The notes: generated from the sequence alone by a model not told the origin. Positions 26,287-35,449 are shown, counted from the first letter of the stretch. The stretch is DNA of 64,000 nucleotides from an uncultured Polaribacter sp. (GCA_947497755.1 CANMHT010000002.1:669445-733444); one strand, 5' to 3'. A program made the numbers and translations.

Positions 26287-26790
26287 ATGAATTTAGAAGA
26301 AGCTAAGATAAAATACATACAAACTTGGGGCAGTTTAGCAACAAGTTGGGGAATAAATAAAACCATGGCGCAAGTACATGCATTGTTATTAGTTTCTACG
26401 AATCCTTTATCTGCTGAAGATATAATGGAAACCTTAAAAATCTCTAGAGGTAATGTTAATATGAATGTACGTGCATTAATAGACTGGGGAATTGTAAAGA
26501 AAGAGTTTGTGGTTGGAGAGCGCAAAGAATTTTTTGTTGCCGATAAAGATATTTGGGAACTTTTTAAGCAGATAACAAAAGAGAGAAAGAAGAGGGAAAT
26601 TGAACCAGTATTAAAAGTATTAGAAGATTTACAACAAATTAAAGATAATTCTGATGAAGCCAATGAATTTAAAAAAGTTTTATCTGATTTATCAACTGTA
26701 ACAACTTCAGTTAATAGCATTTTAGAGAATGCCATTAAAGCAGATGAACATTGGTTATTGTCTAATTTTACTAGAATACTAAAAAAGTAA
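26287..26790 (+). CDS. GbsR/MarR-family transcriptional regulator
   Basis: A 167-residue DNA-binding protein. The winged helix-turn-helix spans about residues 25-95: MAQVHALLLVSTNPLSAEDIMETLKISRGNVNMNVRALIDWGIV, followed by the wing VVGERKEFFVADKD. A C-terminal helical dimerisation region follows. It is likely autoregulated, since a palindrome overlaps its promoter and a better copy of it lies before the next gene. Membrane-protein genes follow, which suggests a response to envelope or lipid state. The effector is unknown. Confidence 0.9.
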   Translation: MNLEEAKIKYIQTWGSLATSWGINKTMAQVHALLLVSTNPLSAEDIMETLKISRGNVNMNVRALIDWGIVKKEFVVGERKEFFVADKDIWELFKQITKERKKREIEPVLKVLEDLQQIKDNSDEANEFKKVLSDLSTVTTSVNSILENAIKADEHWLLSNFTRILKK

Positions 26791-26804
26791 AAAAATTTAT
26801 GAAC

Positions 26805-26830
26805 AAACTTTCAAAAATTTCTGAAAGTTT
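26805..26830. promoter_or_regulatory. Operator 2 (AAACTTTCA-N8-TGAAAGTTT)
   Basis: A palindrome with perfect 9-bp arms and exactly the same 8-base centre length as operator 1. It lies 13 bp upstream of the first membrane-protein gene. Confidence 0.65.
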
Positions 26831-26843
26831 TAAATAAAAAATA

Positions 26844-27194
26844 ATGTTACAAATTACTTACATTTTATATTTATTACTATCAAGTACAATTATTTTTTTG
26901 GTTGGTAATGCATGTTATAAGAAAGGAAAAGTATATATACTAAACTATTTTCCGAATAGAATTCAATTTGGTAATGGAATAAATAAACTATTAAGAATAG
27001 CTTATTATCTGTTAAATATTGGGCTAGTTATATGGAGTTTAAACTATTTAAGAGAAATTACTAATGTAGAAGAAGTAATTCTCGAAATATGTAAAAGATT
27101 AAGTAACATTTTGTTAATAATTGCTGTACTGCATGTATTTAATCTTTATGCAATTTATTTAATTCACAAACACTTTAAAAATCAAAAATCATGA
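26844..27194 (+). CDS. Small membrane protein, copy A of a paralogous pair
   Basis: A 116-residue protein with about three hydrophobic helices (residues 4-22, 48-66, 85-108). It resembles the next gene product: YILYLL...YKKGKVYILNYF...NKLLRIAYYLLNIG here against YVIYLP...FKNGKIFMLDIF...NKLFKIGFYLLNIG there. I recognise no named family. It lies 53 bp behind the GbsR-type gene with a palindromic operator in the gap, and overlaps copy B by 4 bp, so the two are translationally coupled. Confidence 0.65.
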   Translation: MLQITYILYLLLSSTIIFLVGNACYKKGKVYILNYFPNRIQFGNGINKLLRIAYYLLNIGLVIWSLNYLREITNVEEVILEICKRLSNILLIIAVLHVFNLYAIYLIHKHFKNQKS

Positions 27195-27574
27195 ACAATT
27201 CATTAGAATTAACAGCGTACGTAATTTACTTACCAATTAGTATATTATTAACCACTTATGTTTCTCATCATTTATTTAAAAACGGAAAAATATTTATGTT
27301 AGATATTTTTAATCAAAAAACAGAAATAGCATTAGCAACAAATAAATTATTTAAAATTGGATTTTATCTTCTAAATATCGGTTTTGCATTACGAATTATT
27401 GAAATATATAGTTTAAATGGGTATAAAGATTTAGTAGAGACACTAAGTGCAAAAATTGGAGGTTTTTCAATTTACTTGGGTGTTGTAATGATACTTTTTA
27501 TACTTTTCTTTTTAAAAGGAAGAAAAGCAAGTAAAAAAGAAAACTTAATAACTAAAAAAGGCAATGCATTGTGA
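27191..27574 (+). CDS. Small membrane protein, copy B of a paralogous pair
   Basis: A 127-residue protein with about three hydrophobic helices (residues 8-26, 54-72, 90-113) and a charged lysine-rich tail. It is paralogous to the preceding gene product; the core FKNGKIFMLDIF and NKLFKIGFYLLNIG are the clearest shared parts. Function unknown. The downstream desaturase remnant begins 9 bp after its stop, suggesting that a full operon once included a fatty acid desaturase. Confidence 0.65.
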   Translation: MNNSLELTAYVIYLPISILLTTYVSHHLFKNGKIFMLDIFNQKTEIALATNKLFKIGFYLLNIGFALRIIEIYSLNGYKDLVETLSAKIGGFSIYLGVVMILFILFFLKGRKASKKENLITKKGNAL

Positions 27575-27583
27575 AAATAGCTA

Positions 27584-27829
27584 TTGCTGAAGGAACAAGA
27601 TATTCTGGGGGAAATTGGAAAAGGTTTTCATAACAACCATCATGCACATCCTAGTTCTGCAAACTTTTCTGTAAAATGGTATGAATTTGATTTGGGATGG
27701 CAAATGGTAAAAATTTTGAAGTATTTAAAAATTATATATGAAGTTAAAGATCATAGTAAAGAAAACACACTAAAAGAAACAGCTATAATTAGAAAAAAAA
27801 CACTTTTCCAGTTACCTTGTAAAATTTAA
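27584..27829 (+). pseudogene. Remnant of a delta-9-type acyl-CoA desaturase (C-terminal end)
   Basis: An 81-residue frame starting at TTG. It contains the third histidine box of membrane fatty acid desaturases, GKGFHNNHHAHPSSANFSV, followed by the conserved KWYEFDLGWQMVKILKYL. The first two His boxes, all membrane helices and some 200 residues are missing, and stops precede it in frame (27572 and 27578). It cannot be an active enzyme. It is the 3' end of a deleted gene once placed behind the GbsR-controlled membrane proteins. Confidence 0.8.
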
Positions 27830-27833
27830 TAAA

Positions 27834-28004
27834 ATGAACTATAAAAGCTTAATAAACATTTGCTGTATGAGTATTATTCTTGTTTTATTACTTACTATTT
27901 ATTTAGGCTTTTTTATAAAAACACTCTTTAGTGTAATTCAATTATTTGGACTTCTATTTATGCTTTTCTGTTGGTTTAAAATGACTAAGTTTTCAAGTTT
28001 TTAA
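27834..28004 (+). CDS. 56-residue membrane peptide
   Basis: An ORF (MNYKSLINICCM to TKFSSF) with two hydrophobic helices, about residues 6-26 and 30-48, separated by a short turn. It is small and unknown. It starts 4 bp after the desaturase remnant and is followed by a bidirectional terminator, so it would be last in the GbsR operon. No family recognised; it may be a random frame in T-rich DNA. Confidence 0.4.
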   Translation: MNYKSLINICCMSIILVLLLTIYLGFFIKTLFSVIQLFGLLFMLFCWFKMTKFSSF

Positions 28005-28030
28005 AACTGTTATGTTTGTATTTAGAATAC

Positions 28031-28060
28031 AAAAAGCGACACATTAGGTGTCGCTTTTTT
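28031..28060. terminator. Bidirectional terminator
   Basis: AAAAAGCGACAC, loop ATTAG, GTGTCGCTTTTTT. It ends the GbsR-side genes and the convergent icmF. Confidence 0.9.
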
Positions 28061-28081
28061 GTTAGTTAGTAACTATTGTTA

Positions 28082-31000
28082 TTACATATTTCTTCTGTAT
28101 TGCCCTCCAACTTTAAATAAGGCTTCTGTAATTTGTCCTAAAGAACAAACTTTAGTAGCATCCATTAACTTTTCAAAAATATTTTCATTTTGAATTGCTG
28201 CTTCTTGGATAATAGCTAATTGCTCAGCAACCTTTTTCTGATTAGCATTGTTTAAGTTCTCTTTCGTTTTTATTTGGAATTGTTTTTCTTCTTCAGTAGC
28301 TCTAATTACTTCTGCAGGTTGTACTGTTGGAGAACCTTTAGAACTTAAGAAGGTATTAACTCCAATAATTGGGAATTCACCAGTATGTTTTAAAGTTTCA
28401 TAATACAAACTTTCTTCTTGAATCTTAGAACGTTGATACATGGTTTCCATAGCACCTAAAACTCCACCACGTTCTGTAATTCTATCAAATTCAGTTAATA
28501 CAGCTTCTTCTACTAAGTCAGTTAGCTCCTCAATAATAAATGATCCTTGTATTGGGTTTTCATTTTTAGCAAGTCCTAATTCTTTATTAATAATTAACTG
28601 AATAGCCATGGCTCTACGTACAGATTCTTCTGTAGGTGTTGTAATGGCTTCATCGTATGCATTTGTATGTAAAGAATTACAGTTGTCATAAATAGCATAT
28701 AATGCCTGTAATGTAGTTCTAATGTCATTAAAGTCAATTTCTTGAGCATGTAATGAACGCCCAGAAGTTTGAATATGATATTTTAACATTTGAGCTCTTG
28801 GATTTGCATTGTATTTATACTTTAATGCTTTTGCCCAAATCTTACGTGCTACTCTACCAATAACAGCATATTCAGGATCAATACCATTAGAGAAGAAGAA
28901 AGATAAGTTGGGTCCAAACTTATTAATATCCATTCCTCTAGAAATATAGTATTCTACATATGTAAATCCGTTTGCCAATGTTAATGCCAATTGAGTAATT
29001 GGATTTGCGCCTGCTTCTGCAATATGATATCCAGAAATAGAAACAGAATAAAAGTTACGTACTTGCTTTTCTATAAAATATTCTTGTACATCACCCATTA
29101 AACGAAGCGCAAATTCTGTAGAGAAAATACAGGTATTCTGAGCTTGATCTTCTTTTAAGATATCTGCTTGAACAGTTCCACGTACTTGAGCTAGTGTTTC
29201 TTTTTTAATTTGATTGTAAACCTCAAGAGGTAATACCTGATCTCCAGTTAATCCTAATAATAACAATCCTAAACCATCATTTCCTTCAGGTAATTCTCCT
29301 TGATATATTGGTCTTTCAAGTCCTTTAGAATCGTATATCTCTTTAAATTTAGCTTCAACTTCTTTTTCTAATTGATGCTCTTTAATATATTTTTCACAAT
29401 TTTGATCAATAGCTGCATTCATAAAGAAACCTAAAAGCATAGGAGCAGGGCCATTAATTGTCATGGATACTGAAGTCATTGCATGACTTAAATCAAATCC
29501 AGAGTATAATTTTTTAGCATCATCTAAACAACAAATTGATACACCTGCGTTTCCAATTTTACCATATATATCCGGTCTGTGTCCAGGATCATTACCATAA
29601 AGCGTTACACTATCAAATGCAGTAGAAAGACGCTTTGCTGGCATTCCTAAACTTACATAATGAAAACGTCTGTTCGTACGTTCTGGTCCACCTTCACCAG
29701 CAAACATTCTAGTAGGGTCTTCTCCTGTTCTTTTAAATGGATATAGTCCAGATGCATAAGGAAACTCTCCAGGAACATTTTCTTGTAAATTCCAACGTAA
29801 TAAATCTCCCCAAGCTGTATATTTTGGTAAAGCTACTTTTGGAATATCTGTATGAGATAATGATTTTGTATGTGTTTCTATTTTGATTTCTTTATCACGA
29901 ACTTTAAAAGTATAAATAGGATCTTTGTACTTTTTTACTTTTATATTCCAATTTAAAATGATTTCCCAATTATAAGGATCTAAATTCATTTTAACTCGGT
30001 CAAATTCGGCAATTAATAACTTTAAAAAGTCACTATTTTCTTCAGTTTTATTGATAGTGTCTTCAACAATTCCAGATTTATCTAAAAGGATAGTTGTATC
30101 AGACACACTTTCAATAGTTTTGAAAATTCCGTATAGTTTCTGAGCTACTTTTTCTTGAGTGTCTACTTTTTTATCATACGCTCTATTATTCTCAGCAATC
30201 TCAGACAAATAGCGAGTTCTTGCAGGTGGAATTACAAAAATCTTTTCAGACATTTCTTTAGTAATCTCAAAAGAAGAAGATAAATCTGCAGCAGTTTTTT
30301 CTACTAATTTATCCATAATTGCTTTGTAAAGCGAATTCATCCCTGGATCGTTAAACTGAGAAGCAATAGTACCAAATACAGGCATATCATCCATATGAAC
30401 ATCCCATAAATTGTTGTTGCGCATGTATTGCTTTTTTACATCACGTAAAGCATCTAAAGCACCTCTTTTATCAAATTTGTTGATGGCAACCAAGTCAGCA
30501 AAATCGAGCATGTCAATTTTTTCTAATTGTGTTGCTGCCCCAAATTCTGGAGTCATTACATATAATGAAGTATCTGAATGTTCTATAATTTCTGTATCAG
30601 ATTGTCCAATACCAGAAGTTTCCAAAATGATTAAATCAAATTCTGCAGCTTTTAAAACTTCTACAGCTTCATTTACATATTTTGATAGTGCTAAATTAGA
30701 CTGACGAGTAGCTAAAGAACGCATGTAAACTCTAGAATTATTAATTGCATTCATACGAATACGATCTCCTAATAAAGCACCTCCTGTTTTACGTTTTGAA
30801 GGATCTACAGAAATTAAACCAACTGTTTTTTCTGGAAAATCAATTAAAAAACGACGAACTAATTCATCAACTAAAGAAGATTTACCTGCACCACCAGTTC
30901 CTGTAATTCCTAAAACAGGTGTTTTAGAATTTTTGTTTTTCTCATGAATACGATCAAGTGTTTCCTTGGCAACATCAGGGAAATTTTCTGCAGAAGAAAT

Positions 31001-31507
31001 TATTCTAGCGATGCTTCCAATTTCTTTTTTAGTAAGATTGTCTATTTCTCCATTTAATGCATCTCCAATGGCAAAATCAGAAGTTTTAACTAAATCGTTA
31101 ATCATTCCTTGTAGCCCTAATTCACGACCATCATCTGGAGAATAAATACGTGTAATACCATAATCCATTAATTCTTTAATTTCTTCTGGTAAGATTACTC
31201 CACCACCGCCACCAAAAATTTTGATGTGTCCGGCACCTTTCTCCTTAAGTAAATCATACATGTATTTAAAATACTCATTATGTCCTCCTTGATAAGAGGT
31301 CATAGCAATGGCATTTGCATCTTCTTGAATAGCACAATTCACTACTTCTTCTACACTTCTATCATGTCCTAAATGAATTACTTCTACACCAGTAGATTGT
31401 ATAATTCTACGCATAATATTTATGGCAGCATCGTGGCCATCAAATAAAGATGCAGCAGTTACAATTCTTACTTTATGTATTGGTTTATAAGGTGCTATTT
31501 GTTCCAT
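28082..31507 (-). CDS. icmF: Fused isobutyryl-CoA mutase IcmF
   Basis: A 1141-residue fusion, in order: a B12-binding domain (about 12-145, with [13 protein letters not shown]), a MeaB-type G-protein chaperone (about 190-430; P-loop [25 protein letters not shown]), and the acyl-CoA mutase barrel (about 540-1110; [24 protein letters not shown]). It interconverts isobutyryl-CoA and butyryl-CoA, or related branched acyl-CoAs, using adenosylcobalamin, and the G-domain protects the cofactor. Length is normal for IcmF. Relevant to branched-chain amino acid breakdown. Stands alone on the minus strand. Confidence 0.95.
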   Translation of the reverse strand: MEQIAPYKPIHKVRIVTAASLFDGHDAAINIMRRIIQSTGVEVIHLGHDRSVEEVVNCAIQEDANAIAMTSYQGGHNEYFKYMYDLLKEKGAGHIKIFGGGGGVILPEEIKELMDYGITRIYSPDDGRELGLQGMINDLVKTSDFAIGDALNGEIDNLTKKEIGSIARIISSAENFPDVAKETLDRIHEKNKNSKTPVLGITGTGGAGKSSLVDELVRRFLIDFPEKTVGLISVDPSKRKTGGALLGDRIRMNAINNSRVYMRSLATRQSNLALSKYVNEAVEVLKAAEFDLIILETSGIGQSDTEIIEHSDTSLYVMTPEFGAATQLEKIDMLDFADLVAINKFDKRGALDALRDVKKQYMRNNNLWDVHMDDMPVFGTIASQFNDPGMNSLYKAIMDKLVEKTAADLSSSFEITKEMSEKIFVIPPARTRYLSEIAENNRAYDKKVDTQEKVAQKLYGIFKTIESVSDTTILLDKSGIVEDTINKTEENSDFLKLLIAEFDRVKMNLDPYNWEIILNWNIKVKKYKDPIYTFKVRDKEIKIETHTKSLSHTDIPKVALPKYTAWGDLLRWNLQENVPGEFPYASGLYPFKRTGEDPTRMFAGEGGPERTNRRFHYVSLGMPAKRLSTAFDSVTLYGNDPGHRPDIYGKIGNAGVSICCLDDAKKLYSGFDLSHAMTSVSMTINGPAPMLLGFFMNAAIDQNCEKYIKEHQLEKEVEAKFKEIYDSKGLERPIYQGELPEGNDGLGLLLLGLTGDQVLPLEVYNQIKKETLAQVRGTVQADILKEDQAQNTCIFSTEFALRLMGDVQEYFIEKQVRNFYSVSISGYHIAEAGANPITQLALTLANGFTYVEYYISRGMDINKFGPNLSFFFSNGIDPEYAVIGRVARKIWAKALKYKYNANPRAQMLKYHIQTSGRSLHAQEIDFNDIRTTLQALYAIYDNCNSLHTNAYDEAITTPTEESVRRAMAIQLIINKELGLAKNENPIQGSFIIEELTDLVEEAVLTEFDRITERGGVLGAMETMYQRSKIQEESLYYETLKHTGEFPIIGVNTFLSSKGSPTVQPAEVIRATEEEKQFQIKTKENLNNANQKKVAEQLAIIQEAAIQNENIFEKLMDATKVCSLGQITEALFKVGGQYRRNM

Positions 31508-31637
31508 TCGTAATAAGTCTTAATTTTTGCGAGTGCAATTTACGGATTTCTTAAAAAAGATTACGTTTCTTTAGATAATTTTAAAGAGTATTTAATGGTA
31601 TGCTTTTTGTGTTAAGAATAATAACTCTTAAAAACTT

Positions 31638-32174
31638 ATGAATATGAAAAATATAAAACTACTTTTTTTAGTATTTGCTGTGGGCTTTTATTCTTGTACA
31701 ACAATTAGGGTAACCACAGATTATGACACAACCATAGATTTTAACTCATATAAAACCTTTGCTTTTTATAAAAAAGGTATTGATAAAGCAAAAATTTCTG
31801 ATTTAGATAAAAGAAGAATTTTAAAAGCTATTGAATCTGAATTAATTGCTAAAGGGTATAAAAAATCTAAAAACCCAGATATGCTAGTAAGTATTTTTGC
31901 TAAGTCAAGAAAAAAAGTAAATGTAGAAAGAAGTTTTGGATATGCTTACGATCCTTGGGTTCCTTTTTATTATTACGGAAGAGACCGAGTTAGGGTTACT
32001 AAACATACCGAAGGAACACTTTTTATTGATTTGATTGATATGAAAGATAAAAAACTGATTTGGCAAGGTCTTGGTTCTGGAGCTTTAAGAGCAAAAACAG
32101 GACCTAAAAAGGTAGAGAAGATTCAGCTTTTTGTTAAAGAAATTTTAAGCAAGCTTCCTCCAGAACAAAAATAG
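31638..32174 (+). CDS. DUF4136 lipoprotein
   Basis: A 178-residue protein. The signal peptide ends in a lipobox FYSCTT at about residue 20. The DUF4136 core is evident: DFNSYKTFAFYKKG, ILKAIESELIAKGYKKSKNPDMLVSIFA, and GTLFIDLIDMKDKKLIWQGLGSG. These proteins sit in the outer membrane or periplasm; function unknown. Two candidate starts lie 6 bp apart (31638 and 31644). It ends with its own terminator, which also carries the next gene's promoter. Confidence 0.88.
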   Translation: MNMKNIKLLFLVFAVGFYSCTTIRVTTDYDTTIDFNSYKTFAFYKKGIDKAKISDLDKRRILKAIESELIAKGYKKSKNPDMLVSIFAKSRKKVNVERSFGYAYDPWVPFYYYGRDRVRVTKHTEGTLFIDLIDMKDKKLIWQGLGSGALRAKTGPKKVEKIQLFVKEILSKLPPEQK

Positions 32175-32232
32175 TACTGAAAAGTTAATGGTTGTATATT
32201 ATAAATACAATATGAGGAATATACTTTACTAT

Positions 32233-32260
32233 AAAGCACTCAATAATTGAGTGCTTTTTT
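32233..32260 (+). terminator. Terminator of the DUF4136 gene
   Basis: AAAGCACTCAA (32233-32243), loop TAA, TTGAGTGCTTT (32247-32257), followed by a T run. Confidence 0.9.
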
Positions 32261-32273
32261 TATGTTACTTTTG
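32247..32273 (+). promoter_or_regulatory. DUF5522 gene promoter, leaderless and embedded in the terminator
   Basis: TTG at 32247-32249 is part of the terminator's right arm. After 16 bases comes TACTTTTG at 32266-32273, then 4 bases and the ATG. Confidence 0.55.
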
Positions 32274-32277
32274 CAGC

Positions 32278-32442
32278 ATGTTTAAACCAAGAATAGAATT
32301 ACAACCAGAAGATTACTACTTAAACGAACAAGGCTATAAAGTGTTTACAGAGAAATATCATTTAAAAAGAGGGTATTGTTGTAAAAGTGGTTGTAAGCAT
32401 TGTCCTTACGGATATGATAAAAAAACAGATTCTTTTAAATAG
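32278..32442 (+). CDS. DUF5522 protein
   Basis: A 54-residue protein with the DUF5522 pattern: EDYYLNEQGYKVFTEKYHLKRGYCC then SGCKHCPYGYDK. The CC-x3-C-x2-C arrangement suggests a metal site (inference). The start is taken at the ATG 27 bp inside the longest frame, because the family begins near here and a promoter box ends 4 bases before it. Function unknown; widespread in Bacteroidota. Confidence 0.85.
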   Translation: MFKPRIELQPEDYYLNEQGYKVFTEKYHLKRGYCCKSGCKHCPYGYDKKTDSFK

Positions 32443-32487
32443 TTTTTCATTTTTAACTTGTTCTTAATCAATATTTTATATATATTT

Positions 32488-32505
32488 ATAGGTAAATATA
32501 CCTAT
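32488..32505. promoter_or_regulatory. Short palindrome before a small gene
   Basis: ATAGGTA (32488-32494), AATA, TACCTAT (32499-32505), 5 bp ahead of the ATG. It could be an operator or a hairpin masking translation initiation. AT-rich, so chance is possible. Confidence 0.3.
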
Positions 32506-32509
32506 TAAA

Positions 32510-32707
32510 ATGTCACGTTTAAATCAGTTATTAAGATATAGAAAGCATTTAGAAGAGCGCTATAATAAGTTGGTTGAAAGATCAAATGACTATAAGTATG
32601 TTGATGAGACAAAGAGTGATAGAGCTGCTTTTAAAGCAATGAAAGTGCTGGAAAAATTAAATAGAGTAAACTATTTAGATAAGAAATTTTTAAATCCTAT
32701 TTCTTAA
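32510..32707 (+). CDS. Small helical protein of unknown function
   Basis: A 65-residue, highly charged protein (MSRLNQLLRYRKHLEERYNKL start) with a predicted long helix, no membrane segment and no cysteine. No family recognised. Its last 18 bases overlap the 3' end of the convergent BtuF-like gene. Codon use is like that of neighbouring genes, so it is probably real. Confidence 0.6.
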   Translation: MSRLNQLLRYRKHLEERYNKLVERSNDYKYVDETKSDRAAFKAMKVLEKLNRVNYLDKKFLNPIS

Positions 32708-33448
32708 CTCGATAAAATAATCAAAGGCTTTTATTAATCGACTTCCATGCCAACTAAACATTTCTCCATCAACGAAAACAGTTTTTGAATGATGTGTAAA
32801 TCTACCTAACTCAAAAGCATGTTCTTCTTTAAAAGGATAAGGTTCTGAAGATAAAAACACCAGTTCAGGATCTCCTTCCATGCGTATTTTTTTGATGGCT
32901 ACCTCAGGATATCTTTCCTTGTTTTTGTATATGTTATCATATTTGTTTAATGCTAAAATATGGTTGATATACGTATTGTTAGCTGCAACCATCCAAGGGT
33001 TTCTCCAAATAAAATAGGCTGTTTTTAGTTGAGGTTTGTCTTCTATAAAAGTATTAAAATGATGGTGTTTGAATTCAATTTTAGAGATAAGTTTTGTTGC
33101 TTCAGTTCTACGATTAAATAATTCGCCATAAACTTTAATCAAATCAATTGAATCTTGAATGGTATAGATTTCAGAGGTATGTGTTAGAGCAATTTTTGAG
33201 CATTCTTCTACAATCTCTTTTGTGTTTTCTTCCTTGTTGCAAAGAATATGTGTGGGATTTAGAGATTTAATTTTTTCTAAAGAACAATTTTTTGTGCCTC
33301 CAACAGTTTTTTTAGTTTGTTTAAAATGTATTGGGTGTACACAAAATTTTGTAATTCCAATAATAGAATCTTCTAAGCCCAAATCATATAGTAGCTCAGT
33401 TTGAGAAGGTACCAATGATACTATTCTAAAGTTATTTTTATCAGTCAA
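32690..33448 (-). CDS. BtuF-like helical-backbone metal receptor without signal peptide
   Basis: A 252-residue protein of the periplasmic binding-protein class with a single linking helix. It has RIVSLVPSQTELLYDLGLEDSIIGITKFCVHP at the N-terminus, GGTKNCSLEKIKSLNPTHILCNKEEN, and AYFIWRNPWMVAANNTYINHIL. Homologues bind cobalamin or other metal chelates. Unusually there is no signal peptide or lipobox, so it appears cytoplasmic. It is 6 bp downstream of the kinase gene and shares its operon. The ligand is unknown. Confidence 0.85.
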   Translation of the reverse strand: MTDKNNFRIVSLVPSQTELLYDLGLEDSIIGITKFCVHPIHFKQTKKTVGGTKNCSLEKIKSLNPTHILCNKEENTKEIVEECSKIALTHTSEIYTIQDSIDLIKVYGELFNRRTEATKLISKIEFKHHHFNTFIEDKPQLKTAYFIWRNPWMVAANNTYINHILALNKYDNIYKNKERYPEVAIKKIRMEGDPELVFLSSEPYPFKEEHAFELGRFTHHSKTVFVDGEMFSWHGSRLIKAFDYFIELRNRI

Positions 33449-33454
33449 AATAGT

Positions 33455-34555
33455 TTAATCGATGTAAGGAATACTAATATGAGTTATAATACCACTTTTG
33501 TCTTTTTTGTTTTTCATATAGTATTGAAAATCATTGTTGTAAATGGTTTTAAGTCTTTCTAGAGTATTTTTGATTCCAAAATTATTTTCTGACAATTTAA
33601 AATTATTTTCTAAAATCTTCCCATTATTAGAAATTGAAATTAAAATTCGATTATCACTTTTTTCTATAGATAAATCTACTTCTAAATCGGTATTATCATA
33701 GTCATATCCATGTTTAATAGAGTTTTCTATAATGGGTTGTAATAATAAACTAGGAAAATTGGCTTCCAGTAAAGAATCGTCTATTTCTGCTGTGAATGTG
33801 AAATGATCAGAAAAACGCACCTCTATAATGTTAATGTACTTCACTAACATGTTTAATTCTTGTTCTAAAGTAATTAAATTTTTGTTTCCAGTTGCTAATA
33901 ATTCTCGTAAAAGATTTCCTAAATCTGCAATTGTATTTTGTGCTTGCTTTTTGTTAGAATCTACTAAAGAAGAAATACTATTTAAAGTATTGAATAAAAA
34001 GTGAGGTTGTAAGTTGCTTTTTAATAAGTTTAATTTTGCATTGGCTAATTGAGACTCGATGGTTGCTTTTTCTAGTTCAACTTGCCTATTTCGTTTAATG
34101 TAATAGTATGTGTAAATAATTAACACCATTATGAAGTAAATCAAGAAATTGATATCTATAGATTTAATAATGCCGTTAAAATGTAAAGATAAATTGATGT
34201 CTGTTATTGAGTATCTACCAATCAACACAAAAAAGAAAATAGAGCCAAAATAAATAAAGAAGCCTAAAAGTAAAGATAAAGCAAAATGAATTGCTAAAAT
34301 GGTAAATGGTTTATATTTTTTGTCAATCATAACTTTGGTTGCATACGATGCAAAAGTTAGGTAAATCATTACAGCAAAATAATCTACAACAAAATGATCA
34401 ACAACCAAATCTTTCCAGCCAATAGTATTATAGGCAATCTTGTGATATTTAAAATAGGCAGTTTTAGCAAAACTTATTGTTAAAGTAACTGCATAAAACC
34501 CTGCTAAAATTAAAATTAAATTTAAGTCTAATTTTTTTCTTAAGTATGATAACAT
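33455..34555 (-). CDS. LytS/YehU-type sensor histidine kinase
   Basis: A 366-residue membrane kinase. Four N-terminal hydrophobic helices (about 12-30, 48-66, 80-105, 130-150) are followed by a linker helix and the His_kinase domain, with the phosphate-accepting histidine in LQPHFLFNTLNSISSL, then the ATP-binding domain (LLLQPIIENSIKHGYD, ISISNNGK). It lacks a large extracytoplasmic domain, so it probably senses a membrane signal. It is 2 bp from the LytTR regulator gene. Confidence 0.93.
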   Translation of the reverse strand: MLSYLRKKLDLNLILILAGFYAVTLTISFAKTAYFKYHKIAYNTIGWKDLVVDHFVVDYFAVMIYLTFASYATKVMIDKKYKPFTILAIHFALSLLLGFFIYFGSIFFFVLIGRYSITDINLSLHFNGIIKSIDINFLIYFIMVLIIYTYYYIKRNRQVELEKATIESQLANAKLNLLKSNLQPHFLFNTLNSISSLVDSNKKQAQNTIADLGNLLRELLATGNKNLITLEQELNMLVKYINIIEVRFSDHFTFTAEIDDSLLEANFPSLLLQPIIENSIKHGYDYDNTDLEVDLSIEKSDNRILISISNNGKILENNFKLSENNFGIKNTLERLKTIYNNDFQYYMKNKKDKSGIITHISIPYID

Positions 34556-34557
34556 AT

Positions 34558-35346
34558 TTAAATTCCCATTAAGTTTTGGAATTCTTTTTTATAGCTTTTA
34601 CTTATTCTAAACAGTTTATTATCTGTTGTTTTTAAATCAATTTCTCCGTAATTAGAATGAATCAATTCAGAAATTGAGTTTATATTTATAATTGTTGATC
34701 TATGAATTCGAATGAATAAATTGGGATCTAATCTTTGAGTAAGGTGTGTTAAAGATTCTCTAAGTAAGTGTTTCTTCTCATTGGTATATATTTCAGCGTA
34801 ATATCCAGAAGCAATAATATATTTAATTTCTTTCATTTCTAAAAAAGAAACCTTATTTCCTAATTTAATAGCTAGTTTTTCAATTGAATGATTTGGTAAG
34901 CTAGGTTTTCTATTGTCATCTTTAACATAACTGAGTAAGTTGTCTAATTTATTCTCAAAATTGTTAATCTCGTCATGTTTAAAATGAGTAATTACGTTGT
35001 TAATTGCTTTAAAAAAGCGATCATCTTTAAATGGTTTTAACAAATAATCAAAAGCAAAAAAGTCAAATGCTTTTAGAGCAAACTCATCATACGCAGAAAC
35101 AAAAATGACTAAAGGTTTCTTTTCAGTACTAATTTTTTCAAGTATTTCGAAACCATTCATATCTTTCAACTTAATATCTAAGAAAATCAATGCAGGTTCT
35201 AGACTATTGATTTTTTCAATAGCATCTTTTCCAGTGCTACAAAAGTCCAAAATTTCTATTTCAGGGATTTCTAAGACTAAATTCTTAAGTCTTTGTCTGG
35301 CTAGTTTTTCATCGTCAATTATCAAGGAAGTTATCGTCATAAGCAC
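34558..35346 (-). CDS. LytTR-family response regulator
   Basis: A 262-residue two-domain regulator. The receiver (about 3-125) has the acidic pair in IIDDEKLARQRL, the phospho-aspartate in ALIFLDIKLKDMNG and the lysine in LKPFKDDRF. The LytTR DNA-binding domain (about 155-260) includes FIRIHRSTIININSI. LytTR domains bind direct repeats of ~9-12 bp spaced by two helical turns. Such a repeat lies upstream of the divergent susC gene. Starts 6 bp apart (35346 and 35340) are possible. Confidence 0.93.
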   Translation of the reverse strand: MLMTITSLIIDDEKLARQRLKNLVLEIPEIEILDFCSTGKDAIEKINSLEPALIFLDIKLKDMNGFEILEKISTEKKPLVIFVSAYDEFALKAFDFFAFDYLLKPFKDDRFFKAINNVITHFKHDEINNFENKLDNLLSYVKDDNRKPSLPNHSIEKLAIKLGNKVSFLEMKEIKYIIASGYYAEIYTNEKKHLLRESLTHLTQRLDPNLFIRIHRSTIININSISELIHSNYGEIDLKTTDNKLFRISKSYKKEFQNLMGI

Positions 35347-35449
35347 ATAAATACATATACAAATTAACTGTTTCTATTGAGAATTACTGTAATGAATGTA
35401 AATATTAACATCATTTTATGAGTATTTAATGTCGTTAAATGGGTTGTTC

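Noticed and set aside
26262..26735. Long antisense frame over the GbsR/MarR gene
   Set aside because: It is the shadow of a well-supported winged-helix gene; composition is serine/phenylalanine-rich as expected of a reverse frame, and no family is recognised.
32251..32277. N-terminal extension of DUF5522
   Set aside because: It is encoded by the terminator tail and promoter box (MLFLCYFCS), and the family starts at the inner ATG.
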